The translations under genes were made by a program, and so were the position numbers. A stretch of DNA of 64,000 nucleotides from CAWBOY01 sp963790585 (lineage in GTDB: Bacteria; Planctomycetota; Planctomycetia; Gemmatales; Gemmataceae), in assembly GCA_963790585.1 (NCBI GenBank), contig CAWBOY010000001.1, forward strand, positions 806,001 through 870,000, written 5' to 3'. A model generated the notes under the pieces. The model was not told the origin of the DNA, did no database searches, and worked only from the letters and a program-made list of their open reading frames with translations. Below are positions 56,159 to 64,000 of this stretch, in pieces. Numbering within the stretch: position 1 is the first letter of the stretch; every line of letters begins with the position of its first letter.

Positions 56159-57306
56159 TTACCCCGGCACGAAATTAGATCAACCTAATTCCATTGGAGC
56201 GGCATATTGGGTCTGCGGATGAAGGAAATAACTCATAACATGTCGAGGCATCCCGCTCAACTTCCTCATGAATCCGAACAACCGCTCTTGCAACGTCGGC
56301 TTGTCCGGCGGCAGGCCAGCCTTGTTGATGTTCCCCTTCATGTCATTGTTCAAATATTCCACCGGATTGAGTTCCGGCGAATACGTCGGCAGGTAAAACA
56401 ACTCGATCTGCTCCTGACGCGCCTCTACCCAGGACTGTACCTCCGCCTTGGTGTGGGAGCCCAACTGGTCCACGATCAACAGAATCTTCCGCTTCGCCCC
56501 ACTGATCAAGAGAGTCAAGAACTGGAGAAAGACTTCCGCCGTGAACGACCCCTTGTACGTCATAAAACGCACCGTGCCCTCATTGCTGATCGCCGAGATC
56601 TGATTGACCCTCAGATGTGGTTGCGGCACCTCCATGGTGGCACGCTCGCCCCGGCGGGCATAACCCGAACCGGGATGGTGGTCGGCCTGCACGCCAACCT
56701 CATCCGCCCACAAAATCTCCGCGTTGTCTCGTTGGGCTTGGGCCTCGATGGCCGGATAGGTATCCTGCAACCACTGTTCGACTTCATCGGGATCTTGGTG
56801 ACGCGACTTGCGGGCGGGCTTTTTGGAGGTGTAGCCCCAGCGTTGGAGATACTTGCCCACGGTGCGTAGGGCCAGTTCGATGCCGAGATCTCTTCGGATG
56901 AGGTCGGCGACGGCTTGGCGTGTCCACAGGGCGTGTTTCAGGCCCACTTGCTGGGGCGAGAAGTAGTCGATCTGGTCGCGAATGGTTTGAGCTTGGGCCT
57001 CGGAGAGCATACGGCCCGAGCCCAAAGGCCGGCCGGTGCGCCCGCCGGGCAGGGCGTCCAAGCCTTCGGCGTAATAGGCGGTATTCCAGCGGGAGATGGT
57101 TTCGCGGCGGACGCCGAGGAGTTCGGCGAGATCGGTTTCGGAATAGCCAAGCTCCAAGCCATGCAAGGCACGCAAACGCAAGGTCTCCAACGAATCGTCC
57201 GAGAGATGGCGGGCATCGGGAAGAGTAATAGACATAGTAACACCTCGAAGCTCGGGCTGAGGTACTTGTAATTCTAGATTAGTGAGCAACTACCGTGCCA
57301 GGGTAA
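56159..57306. mobile_element. IS630-family insertion sequence, 1148 bp
   Basis: Terminal repeats TTACCC(C/T)GGCACG at 56159-56171 and complement at 57294-57306, flanked by TA on both sides (56157-56158 and 57307-57308), the target duplication of IS630/Tc1 elements. One intact transposase gene on the minus strand. Confidence 0.9.
56180..57235 (-). CDS. IS630-family transposase
   Basis: 351 residues. HTH N-terminus (GYSETDLAELLGVRRETISRW and the P-G-R-G-R-like linker GGRTGRPLGSGR), then the DDE domain: EILWADEVGVQADHHPG (first Asp), ILLIVDQLGSHTKAEV (second Asp) and LPTYSPELNPVEYLNNDMKG (Glu). All catalytic residues are present. The start at 57235 has a GAGG site; an open frame to 57289 extends nearly into the terminal repeat. 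Confidence 0.93.
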   Translation of the reverse strand: MSITLPDARHLSDDSLETLRLRALHGLELGYSETDLAELLGVRRETISRWNTAYYAEGLDALPGGRTGRPLGSGRMLSEAQAQTIRDQIDYFSPQQVGLKHALWTRQAVADLIRRDLGIELALRTVGKYLQRWGYTSKKPARKSRHQDPDEVEQWLQDTYPAIEAQAQRDNAEILWADEVGVQADHHPGSGYARRGERATMEVPQPHLRVNQISAISNEGTVRFMTYKGSFTAEVFLQFLTLLISGAKRKILLIVDQLGSHTKAEVQSWVEARQEQIELFYLPTYSPELNPVEYLNNDMKGNINKAGLPPDKPTLQERLFGFMRKLSGMPRHVMSYFLHPQTQYAAPMELG

Positions 57307-57404
57307 TAGCGGCTCTCAACACTCCCGGTCAAGTGATCCAACCTAGCCAAGTGAATAGACAGGAGTCTATTGAGCAAGAATTAGCTCGGCGCGGATATGG
57401 CTCG

Positions 57405-57458
57405 GTATAAAATTAAACTACATTTTTCCCGATAACGGTAAAGAGTTTAATTTTATAC
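57405..57458. repeat. Inverted repeat GTATAAAATTAAACT
   Basis: Perfect 15-base arms at 57405-57419 and 57444-57458 with TCCCGATAACGG in the loop. A third copy of the arm occurs at 58865-58879 inside the prim-pol gene. The first arm overlaps the ancestral DUF1580 stop. Possible terminator or replication-protein site. Confidence 0.75.
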
Positions 57459-57578
57459 AACTCACTTCTCCCCAATCGACACTATGCCTGGAGTGGTGTA
57501 TTGAGATCTTGCTTAGCTGCTATTGCCAATACAATTATTTCCAGTATTATTACTACATACACTTTTGGAGGACATTTC

Positions 57579-58034
57579 ATGATTCGTTTGACACGGCAAG
57601 AGACCTCGAAGCTACTTGGCATTGCGCCCGGCACAATGTCAACGTGGCAAAATCTTGGCCTGATCCCCGCGTCGGGTAGCGTCACATTGACGGAAGCCCT
57701 GGCCGTTGGCGTTGGTAGAGCTTTGAAACAGTTTGGCATACCGTTCCACCAGTGTGCGCCCGTTGTAGCCGCGTTGTGGAAAATGCCACTTGAGCAGCTT
57801 GAAGCCGCGTTTGCGTCTGGAAGATGCTACCTACTTGTGTTGGGCAACGTCGTCTGTCCTCGCCTGTTATCGCTGGATGCTTGCGCCAATCCAGATGGGA
57901 TCGATGTAGCGAAATACACCGAAATGACCGGCATCCGACCGGCGGTCTACAACGTATATGGCTTGTGGCAGATCATCAACAAAGAGCTGGCGAAAATGAG
58001 AGCGGCGAAGCGCGAAAAAGTGAACCAGAATTAA
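57579..58034 (+). CDS. Small HTH protein (MerR/excisionase-like N-terminus)
   Basis: 151 residues; ATG at 57579 with TTGGAGGA upstream. The first 45 residues (IRLTRQETSKLLGIAPGTMSTWQNLGLIP) are a MerR-like HTH. The remainder, including the AALWKMPLEQLEAAF helix and TGIRPAVYNVYGLWQIINKEL, is not recognised. Position ahead of the primase gene suggests a regulator of replication or excision. Confidence 0.7.
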   Translation: MIRLTRQETSKLLGIAPGTMSTWQNLGLIPASGSVTLTEALAVGVGRALKQFGIPFHQCAPVVAALWKMPLEQLEAAFASGRCYLLVLGNVVCPRLLSLDACANPDGIDVAKYTEMTGIRPAVYNVYGLWQIINKELAKMRAAKREKVNQN

Positions 58035-58166
58035 CATCCGAGATGATACGCTAAAATTCCCTTTCCATTGGTTTGTGTGAGCGTCTCTCGACAACCCAAC
58101 GGAAGTAAATGAAAAATCTCGCAACGGTGCCGCCAAGCAAACCGCGCGAGATTAAGGATACTAGCT

Positions 58167-59486
58167 ATGGGTTATTGTCTCAAAGATGGTGCGCAAAATC
58201 AAGACGAGTTCCGCGCAAACCTACTTGATTATGCCCTAAAATATCGGGATCAAGGCTTGTCTATCATCCCAATACTACGCGGCACAAAGAAGCCTGCGCT
58301 CCGTCGTTGGGAGCGCTACCAGACTGCGCCCCCTATTGAGCGGCACGCGGTCAATTGGTTCAACGATCCGGAATACGACATAGGTGGTCTAGCCGTTGTC
58401 CTGGGTTGCGTGAGCGGAGACGGTGCCGCTCTGGTATGCCGAGATTTCGACGTAGCAGAGGCTTACCTTTGTTGGAAGGGAGATCATCCAGACCTAGCGG
58501 CGACATTGCCAACTGTTCGTACCCATCGCGGATTTCACGTTTACTTCCGGGCGGCGGAAGAACGTTTCCATAGGCTTCTGGATGGCGAATATCGCGGTTC
58601 CCATCGTCAATACGTCGTTCTTCCACCTTCGCTGCATCCTGATGGTCATTTATATGAATGGCTCGTTCCATTGCCCGTCGATATTGCATCATTACCTATA
58701 CTGGATGGCAAAGATCTGATATGTCTGAAAACGTCCATTCTGGATTATCAAACAGTAGCATCACTCACCCGGAGCGAGGACGGCCATAGCTCGTCTCCAG
58801 ACAGAGCCGCCGGTCTACAACTCTCTTATGTAACGGGTGAGATAAACGGAGTCGCAAACTCTCAGTATAAAATTAAACTCGCGCCATCATTTAAGCCGGT
58901 TTTAACGGTAGCGGAAGCGATTGCATTAACATTACCAACGGGAGCGGGGCAACGTCATTTTCAGATATTTGAATTCGCACGTTACCTGAAATCAATGGCG
59001 ATGGATTGGGATAAAGATCAATTGCGAAGGGCCGTGACGCAATGGCACGCATCGGCGTTGCCGTTTATTCGGACAAAGGAATTCGAGGATACGTGGGAGG
59101 ACTTTTGTTCCGGCTGGGAGAGGATCAATCATCCAAAAGGCGCAGCAGCTATCATTGATGCGATTGCCTATTGTGTCCAGAATTGGTTCAACGCGAACGA
59201 CTTCGACCAACGGGAAGGGTACTTGCTTCGTCTGGAATTGGCGTGTGAGCGACTGAGCGAAATACACGACGGTAGACCGTTTCATCTATCGACGCGCATA
59301 GCGGGTCATTTAATTGGGAAAAGCCATCGTTGTGCAAATTATGTAATCAAGACACTTGTTGCAGCGGGTACATTGAAAATCGTGCGCGAGGGTGTAATTA
59401 CTGGCGACGTAGTAAGGCAAAAAACAGGCGCTCGAATCGTCAAGTACATGGGTGTGAAAATGAGTGACGTGGGACGAAGCGCTTAA
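58167..59486 (+). CDS. Bifunctional DNA primase/polymerase (prim-pol) domain protein
   Basis: 439 residues. The N-terminal 200 residues match the archaeo-eukaryotic primase superfamily in plasmids and phages: GLSIIPILRGTKKPALRRWERYQ, LAVVLGCVSGDGAALVCRDFD (the DxD metal site in RDFD), TLPTVRTHRGFHVYFRA, GSHRQYVVLPPSLHPDGHLYEW (the sxH nucleotide site). The C-terminal half (about 240-439) is helical, with a winged-helix-like end (LSTRIAGHLIGKSHRCANYVIKTL); no helicase motif is seen. It would start replication of the element. Confidence 0.87.
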   Translation: MGYCLKDGAQNQDEFRANLLDYALKYRDQGLSIIPILRGTKKPALRRWERYQTAPPIERHAVNWFNDPEYDIGGLAVVLGCVSGDGAALVCRDFDVAEAYLCWKGDHPDLAATLPTVRTHRGFHVYFRAAEERFHRLLDGEYRGSHRQYVVLPPSLHPDGHLYEWLVPLPVDIASLPILDGKDLICLKTSILDYQTVASLTRSEDGHSSSPDRAAGLQLSYVTGEINGVANSQYKIKLAPSFKPVLTVAEAIALTLPTGAGQRHFQIFEFARYLKSMAMDWDKDQLRRAVTQWHASALPFIRTKEFEDTWEDFCSGWERINHPKGAAAIIDAIAYCVQNWFNANDFDQREGYLLRLELACERLSEIHDGRPFHLSTRIAGHLIGKSHRCANYVIKTLVAAGTLKIVREGVITGDVVRQKTGARIVKYMGVKMSDVGRSA

Positions 59487-59537
59487 AATTAATTATTATT
59501 GTAACACTGTTAGTATTGTGAGAGTATACTACTTTAT

Positions 59538-59735
59538 ATGCCTTGCGGAAACCGTTATCACTTGACGTTGCGTCTCTTGCCGGAGGACGGCATACCGGAC
59601 GCTATCCGCTTGCGTCACGCGCTAAAGTGTTTATTACGTTCCTACGGCATCCGATGTGAAACAATCTTTAGCGCGGCGTCGGAAAATGATGCGACTTGCA
59701 TCGACGATCGGAACGTCGATTTGATGGACAAATGA
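59538..59735 (+). CDS. Hypothetical protein, 65 residues
   Basis: MPCGNRYHLTLRLLPEDGIP, then IRLRHALKCLLRSYGIRCETI. No ribosome-binding site; a TATACT box lies 8 bases upstream, so a leaderless message is possible. Basic and compact, but not recognised. Confidence 0.5.
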   Translation: MPCGNRYHLTLRLLPEDGIPDAIRLRHALKCLLRSYGIRCETIFSAASENDATCIDDRNVDLMDK

Positions 59736-59746
59736 TATTTAGGCGC

Positions 59747-59804
59747 GCCGACTTGCGGTCGGCACCTTTCGCCGGTGGGCGCTGTACGGAGCGGCGCCCG
59801 CCGG
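59747..59804 (+). terminator. Two consecutive hairpins between replication and capsid genes
   Basis: GCCGAC-ttgcg-GTCGGC (59747-59763) and CCGGTGGGCGC (59772-59782) paired with GCGCCCGCCGG (59794-59804), followed by TTTA. The gap 59736-60044 otherwise holds only one weak short frame. Confidence 0.45.
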
Positions 59805-59822
59805 TTTAGATATGAGGTTCTT

Positions 59823-59927
59823 GTGAAAGTAACATCGAGCGCAATTACCATCGCAATGGAACGCCCTTTATCGGCGCGCTCCATTCAATTTGCAAAGAGT
59901 TATATCGACCGAACGCGGCCCGGATAG
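59823..59927 (+). CDS. Possible 34-residue protein
   Basis: GTG start with GAGG 5 bases upstream; reads KVTSSAITIAMERPLSARSI followed by QFAKSYIDRTRPG. No similarity recognised. Kept only because of the ribosome-binding site and position. Confidence 0.28.
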   Translation: MKVTSSAITIAMERPLSARSIQFAKSYIDRTRPG

Positions 59928-60044
59928 GGCGCAAAGGCATCGGAATACAGTTTACGATTGTGCCTTGTTCGCGCAATGCAAGCCGGAGACTTGTTAGAAG
60001 AACAATTAGAGACTTATCAAGGTCTAAAAATAAAGGATACGAAA

Positions 60045-61349
60045 ATGACTGCGGTAAAGAAAAAAGCGTCTGCCGGATCGGGTGCTATTGCCGGTGCGTC
60101 CGGCGGTGCAAGTGCTGGGCGCGTGGATGTAAAAAGTCCGTTTGCGCGATTCTCGACAAAGCGCGTGAGCGTGGCCGCAACGAAGCACGGCCATACTATC
60201 GGCACCGTCGAACGGGATAGCGCATCCGACCGGGCGAAAATAGGTTCTTGGATCAAGTTTACCGCGTTGAAAAGCGGTGTACCCGTCAACTGGGGCGAAG
60301 CTGATGAGGCGATGGTTCGTTCGCTTTTTGCAACGGAGACGTTTTCCCGCGTCAAAGGCCGAAATGATGAGGACACCGTTTCCGGAGCGCAGGCGCGAGC
60401 GTTGCTCGAACAGCGTAGCTTCGGCGGGCGCCCTCTCGTCTTGAAGGGGTTACTGGACGATTCGGTTAGCGGCGGTATTGAGATTGCACCGATCTTTTTT
60501 GATGACCGACTTATTACTTACCCCGTCTTGACGGGAGAGATCTCGCCTTATGTAGACATCGTTGACGTGCCGCGTGGCCGACGTATTGAAGGCGGCGCGC
60601 TGGCCAACCCCAACGTTATTTGGGGCACAACGGAAGGTGCTTCAATTACCCCGTTCAATACGAGTCAAATGGTATCTGCAATAGATACTAACATTTTTAA
60701 TTGCGTATGTGCCGTCGAGGTAGGCAACGACTTTTTAGCCGATTCTGGCGTAGACGTCGCGGGCGCGTTAGTGGAACAAATTGGTCAAAAATTCGCTGAG
60801 GCGCTTGATAGTATTATTTCCGTTGGCGATGGTGCTATTCAGCCATTGGGCATCATAAATGATACAATTTCCAACGCTGTTAATTCTGACAGCGGACTGC
60901 CCGGACCGGCGACAATAAGCGATTTAGAAAGTCTGTATTTCTCTGTTAAAAAGCAATATCGCCAAGCTACCTTGAATCCGCGTCTTTTGATGAACGATGT
61001 CACCTATAAGCGCTTCCGATCGATACCCGTTGGACCGACCGACGCGCGGCGAGTTATGGGAATGGGCGGCGAATTCGGCGGAGCTGATGGCACCGCGGCG
61101 GGACTTGCCGCATATATGCTTTATGGCGTGCCTGTTAGTATTGGGCAGCAGCTCGCCAATAATCAAGTGGTTTTTGGCTGTATGAAAAAATACCGTCTCT
61201 ATCGCCGGTTGGGAATTGATATTAACTGGTTTCAAGAGGGCGAGTATCTCGCCTTGCGTAACCTTCGCCTGTTGGTTGTTCGTATGCGTGTAGGCGGGCG
61301 CATTGTCGATGGCAATGCGTTTGGCATTATGTCCGATGCTGCAAACTAA
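60045..61349 (+). CDS. Major capsid protein, HK97 fold
   Basis: 434 residues from the ATG at 60045 (AAGGA 6 bases upstream; frame open from 59958). The first 45 residues are a low-complexity Ala/Gly/Ser/Lys region and up to about 145 there is a variable N-domain. From about 150 the HK97 pattern is clear: GGIEIAPIFFDDRLITYPVL, the E-loop region, VIWGTTEGASITPFNTSQM, VEVGNDFLADSGVDVAGALV, GDGAIQPLGIIN and the A-domain MLYGVPVSIGQQL. No separate prohead protease was found before it, so the maturation route is unknown. Confidence 0.9.
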   Translation: MTAVKKKASAGSGAIAGASGGASAGRVDVKSPFARFSTKRVSVAATKHGHTIGTVERDSASDRAKIGSWIKFTALKSGVPVNWGEADEAMVRSLFATETFSRVKGRNDEDTVSGAQARALLEQRSFGGRPLVLKGLLDDSVSGGIEIAPIFFDDRLITYPVLTGEISPYVDIVDVPRGRRIEGGALANPNVIWGTTEGASITPFNTSQMVSAIDTNIFNCVCAVEVGNDFLADSGVDVAGALVEQIGQKFAEALDSIISVGDGAIQPLGIINDTISNAVNSDSGLPGPATISDLESLYFSVKKQYRQATLNPRLLMNDVTYKRFRSIPVGPTDARRVMGMGGEFGGADGTAAGLAAYMLYGVPVSIGQQLANNQVVFGCMKKYRLYRRLGIDINWFQEGEYLALRNLRLLVVRMRVGGRIVDGNAFGIMSDAAN

Positions 61350-61366
61350 CTGAAAGGGGAATTGAT

Positions 61367-62008
61367 ATGTCAACGATCACGGTCGAAATTGACGGCAAAG
61401 GAATGCGGTCAATTAGGAACGAAGATGCGCAATTGGAAGACCGCGAGGTCGATCTAAATGTCAATTGGTTTTTCCGCCCGTTGCAATTCAGTTTACGCGG
61501 CAAATTTGATATGAGCCGCGCGATGGATAATAACGCGCGAGCAAAGTCTTATTCCGCGCCAATTGTTCCGGGTCAACGTCTCATTCTGGATACGGACAAG
61601 AAAACCGGAACGATAATCGAGCCATTGCGCGACGAGCAAAATAGCCATATTGTTAAGAGGATCATTCGATTCCTGGGACACCCAATCAAGGTCTTACTTG
61701 AAGACGATCCATTGCAAGTAGGTCCGCACGAGACCGTAAAAGAATTGACCGATCCGCGCGACGTACCTACATGGTTGTACTGGATACGTCGCGGGGTTGA
61801 AAGCGGCTGTTGCCGGCTCGTTTCGGGGAAGTTGCCAGATAAGATAGAGGGCAAACCGCGCAAGGTATTCAATGGCCATGAACCCTACGAAGACCCCGTA
61901 ATCGAGATGACACGGCAACAGCAAGCGCTTGCATATGCGACCATGACACCGGATCAACGGACCGCATACGATCGCAAACTAGCGGAGTTGCGCGAACAAG
62001 CGGAGTAG
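61367..62008 (+). CDS. Hypothetical protein of the capsid module, 213 residues
   Basis: Strong site GAAAGGGGA 5-6 bases before the ATG. Mixed fold; strands such as STITVEIDGKGMRSI and a charged helical end (MTRQQQALAYATMTPDQRTAYD). No family recognised. 17 bases after the capsid gene and followed by the paired repeats at 62013. Could be a head completion, decoration or scaffold protein; this rests on position only. Confidence 0.65.
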   Translation: MSTITVEIDGKGMRSIRNEDAQLEDREVDLNVNWFFRPLQFSLRGKFDMSRAMDNNARAKSYSAPIVPGQRLILDTDKKTGTIIEPLRDEQNSHIVKRIIRFLGHPIKVLLEDDPLQVGPHETVKELTDPRDVPTWLYWIRRGVESGCCRLVSGKLPDKIEGKPRKVFNGHEPYEDPVIEMTRQQQALAYATMTPDQRTAYDRKLAELREQAE

Positions 62009-62012
62009 TTTA

Positions 62013-62094
62013 CCGTTATCGGGAGAACAATTTAATAATAAATTGTTTCGACGTTTATCCCGATAACGGGAAAACAATTTAATAATAAATTGTT
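62013..62094. repeat. Duplicated palindrome plus TCCCGATAACGG motif
   Basis: Two identical palindromes AACAATTTA-ATAA-TAAATTGTT at 62026-62047 and 62073-62094, each preceded by the 12-base motif TCCCGATAACGG: minus strand at 62013-62024 and plus strand at 62058-62069. The same motif lies at 57427-57438. Confidence 0.8.
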
Positions 62095-62111
62095 GGTGTT
62101 TCGGGGGGAGC

Positions 62112-62348
62112 ATGATGAGATTGATTCGCCGCATATTAGTTTGGTTGTCAGCTTCGTTTGCCGATCCGATCTTGCGCCTTCAACTGGAGTCGTGCGAGAC
62201 TGAGTTGAAGATGCTGGCAGTTAAACTTGAGGCAGCGGAACTGGAGAGGGATAGCCTCGCGTCTGTTGTTGAGCGTGACAGGCGCCGAGTAGCGGCGGAA
62301 ACAGCGGAATACTCCATGAAATCGTTTCGCAACGGAGGCGGTTCATGA
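62112..62348 (+). CDS. Small coiled-coil protein with N-terminal membrane-like segment
   Basis: 78 residues. IRRILVWLSASFADPILRLQ is amphipathic or membrane-associated, then a coiled coil (ESCETELKMLAVKLEAAELERDSLASVVERDRR). GGGGGGAG site. Overlaps the portal gene by 4 bases (ATGA). Function unknown; spanin- or scaffold-like roles are possible guesses. Confidence 0.6.
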   Translation: MMRLIRRILVWLSASFADPILRLQLESCETELKMLAVKLEAAELERDSLASVVERDRRRVAAETAEYSMKSFRNGGGS

Positions 62349-62929
62349 GTCTCCGTGACACTATGAATAGAGCCGCACAGCTGGCGGATGCAATGTTTTC
62401 ATCGGCCCGGACAAAAGCGGCTGGTGAAAGTCTCGTCGCCGGTCAAGGTGCCGGATCGGGTCAACTTGGCTCGAATACGATCGGCATTCGACGCGAGCGG
62501 TTGCGGCATTTTATCGGTTGGCAGGCGGCGGTCATTAGAGTAGCAGCGCAAAAGATTGCATCGCAACCATTGCTACTCGCGCGGACACCTAAAAAGGGTA
62601 GCCCGAAAAAGCGTTTGAAACACGCGTCCGCGTGCGTGAAGCGGATTCATGATGAAGCGGAAATGATAGACAGTCATCCTATATTGGATGTATTGAATAA
62701 TCCAAACGACTTGATGGATTATTGGTCGCTCATCTTTTTAACATTGTGTTCTCTCGAATTAGAAGGCGAATCGTACTGGTGGATATGTAGAGATGACAAG
62801 GCGCGGCCGTATTTATGGTATTTAAGTGATGATTGGGTTCAGCCGGTGCATACCGAAAAACGGCTATTTGATTCCTACAAAGTGCTTGTTTACGGGACTG
62901 GTCATAGTTTAGCTCGTTTTCAACAGTAA
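62345..62929 (+). pseudogene. Portal protein, truncated by insertion
   Basis: 194 residues of an HK97-type portal (normally about 400-500). IGWQAAVIRVAAQKIASQPLLLAR, then ILDVLNNPNDLMDYWSLIFLTLCSLELEGESYWWICRDDKARPYLWYL and DDWVQPVHTEK match the N-terminal third. After RLFDSYKV the similarity stops and the frame ends in all three phases within 60 bases, because an IS1634-type transposase gene follows. The other end of the portal gene must lie beyond the window. Confidence 0.8.
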
Positions 62930-64000
62930 CACTCGAAAAATAGCCGCTCAACTTGCGAAATCCTCGTGTTTTTCGCGTTTATTGATTCGCCCGCTCGAAA
63001 ATGTAGTGCCAACAAAACTAGTTTATTGCCGCTGAAATAGCTTGATTTATGTCAGATTTGCAGTTAAATTGTGGTGTCGCTTTCCTGCTGGAGACGCACC
63101 CTTGTTTTTCCGCATCAAAAAATCCAAGGCCCACCAGTACCTCCAAATCGTCGAAAACTCTCGACAGGACGGCCGCGTCCAACAACGCGTCCTCCATACT
63201 CTCGGCCGACTCGATGAACTCCAAAAGGACGGCAAACTCGACAGCCTCCTCGCCTCCGGCGCTCGCTTCGCCCAGCACTCCATGCTTCTGACCGCCTACA
63301 AAGAGGGACAAGCACCTGCTGTCAACACCAAACGCATCGGTCCGACCCTCGTCTTCGAACGCCTCTGGAAAGAGACTGGTTGTCAGGAGGTCGTGCGCCG
63401 ACTGCTCGAACACCGCTGTTTCGAATTCGATGTGGAACGGGCCGTATTTCTTACGGTCCTGCATCGACTCTGTGGCACCGGTGGCTACGGTTTTCGCAGC
63501 GACAGGGCCTGTATGGCATGGAAGCAGGACTATCTCGTACCCGGACTCAATGGCAAAGATCACAACAAGGAACTCCAGCTCCACCACCTCTATCGAGCCA
63601 TGGCTTGGCTCGGCGAAACACTTCCTGAAAGTCAGCAAACAGTCTCCAGTAAACTCGTGCCGCGCTGCATCAAAGACCTGATCGAAGAAAATCTGTACGA
63701 ACGCCGACGCGACCTATTCACCAATCTGGACATGGTGTTCTTTGACACCACCTCGCTGTACTTCGAAGGCGAAGGCGGAGACCTACTCGGACAACACGGG
63801 TACAGCAAAGATCATCGTCCCGACTTGCACCAACTGGTGGTGGGCGCGGTGCTGGACAACGAAGGTCGGCCCATTTGCTGTGAGATTTGGCCAGGCAACA
63901 CTTCCGACGTGAACACCCTCATCGCCATTGTGGATCGGCTGCGTATGCGCTTTCACATTCGACAGGCCTGTGTCGTCGCCGACCGCGGCATGATCAGTCG
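62900..64000. mobile_element. IS1634-type element, left part (left terminus unresolved)
   Basis: The transposase at 63102 sits directly after the broken portal gene. The exact left terminal repeat cannot be set because the right end is outside the window; the boundary should lie between about 62880 and 63060. Confidence 0.6.
63102..64000 (+). CDS. IS1634-family DDE transposase, 3' truncated by window edge
   Basis: The frame is open from TTG 63102 (GGAG upstream) to the end of the window, about 299 residues. Starts FFRIKKSKAHQYLQIVENSR with GRVQQRVLHTLGRLDEL, the usual N-terminus of the family. MVFFDTTSLYFEGEGG gives the first catalytic Asp, GYSKDHRPDLHQLVVGAVLD and ICCEIWPGNTSDV are typical, and ACVVADRGMIS carries the second Asp. 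The Glu lies beyond the window. Confidence 0.9.
   Translation, partial: MFFRIKKSKAHQYLQIVENSRQDGRVQQRVLHTLGRLDELQKDGKLDSLLASGARFAQHSMLLTAYKEGQAPAVNTKRIGPTLVFERLWKETGCQEVVRRLLEHRCFEFDVERAVFLTVLHRLCGTGGYGFRSDRACMAWKQDYLVPGLNGKDHNKELQLHHLYRAMAWLGETLPESQQTVSSKLVPRCIKDLIEENLYERRRDLFTNLDMVFFDTTSLYFEGEGGDLLGQHGYSKDHRPDLHQLVVGAVLDNEGRPICCEIWPGNTSDVNTLIAIVDRLRMRFHIRQACVVADRGMIS

Larger units (their letters stand above)
55955..57410 (+). pseudogene. DUF1580 protein gene interrupted by an IS630 element
   Basis: The first 68 codons (55955-56158) give a DUF1580 protein: ISLNENIIPLSKAAKRLPAL, NPATVWRWATKGSRGIKLES and SVEALERFL. DUF1580 is a planctomycete HTH family, similar to excisionases. The frame is then cut by the IS630 element; removing it and one TA continues in frame as AALNTPGQVIQPSQVNRQES and IEQELARRGYGSV to a stop at 57408-57410. 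The intact protein would have 101 residues. As it stands a 77-residue version, with 9 residues encoded by the element, may still be made. Confidence 0.88.
53747..64000. mobile_element. Integrated phage-like element or capsid-forming satellite, left part
   Basis: Begins at the 3' half of the tRNA-Met gene and continues past the window. Contains integrase, small regulators, prim-pol, HK97 major capsid protein and portal gene on one strand, with IS630 and IS1634-type elements inserted. Composition is less GC-rich than the host genes before it. The right attachment site was not seen in the window. Confidence 0.82.

Overview
The window looks like a chromosome segment of a planctomycete, most likely a Gemmataceae relative. 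It is GC-rich and dense in genes. It carries several families typical of that group: a PVC-type membrane-bound dehydrogenase fused to a CxxCH haem site, a DUF1559 pseudopilin-like protein, DUF1580, Uma2, a Tat-exported Gfo/Idh/MocA oxidoreductase and four-cysteine S4. This assignment is inferred from gene families; there is no rRNA in the window.

Layout. 1-3 kb: end of a Ser/Thr kinase, a tandem-ACT protein, a secreted CAP protein and a MeaB-type GTPase. 3.1-4.4 kb: a complete IS4-clan element inserted inside a long palindrome. 4.4-9.3 kb: a secreted hypothetical, then the alpha ribosomal operon on the minus strand (rpmJ-rpsM-rpsK-rpsD-rpoA-rplQ). 9.5-19.3 kb: a deacetylase-like protein and an RND efflux operon (one adaptor, two permeases) with a candidate TetR-type operator. 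19.6-41.6 kb: mixed metabolic and secreted genes, including an SGNH hydrolase and PVC cytochrome pair, kdsB, a large secreted helical-repeat protein, a PPi-type phosphofructokinase, acyl-CoA dehydrogenase, an S41-like protein and an aldo/keto reductase. 41.6-53.5 kb: a large HTH/cupin fusion, small hypotheticals, an SMP-30 protein plus a decayed partial copy of its 3' end, an Hsp70-like protein, and a STAS plus degenerate GspE-like pair.

53.7-64 kb: an integrated element starts at a tRNA-Met(CAT) gene: tyrosine integrase, a small winged-helix-like protein, DUF1580 (broken by an IS630 element), a MerR-like HTH protein, a prim-pol replication protein, an HK97-type major capsid protein and a portal gene cut off by an IS1634-type element that runs out of the window. 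The compact order (integrase, small regulators, primase, capsid, portal) resembles capsid-forming phage satellites more than a standard prophage and is the strongest candidate for a new system. The right end is not in the window, so tail genes cannot be excluded.

Two features cut across the whole window. First, eleven genes between 11 and 53.5 kb are each restored to full family length by shifting frame once or more (about 18 single-base steps). This is more likely sequence error than mass pseudogenisation, so these are annotated as single genes. Second, many intergenic gaps hold long, near-perfect inverted repeats, some recurring at several loci. Most lie 3' of genes and may act as terminators, but they also seem to be a mobile or amplified repeat class.
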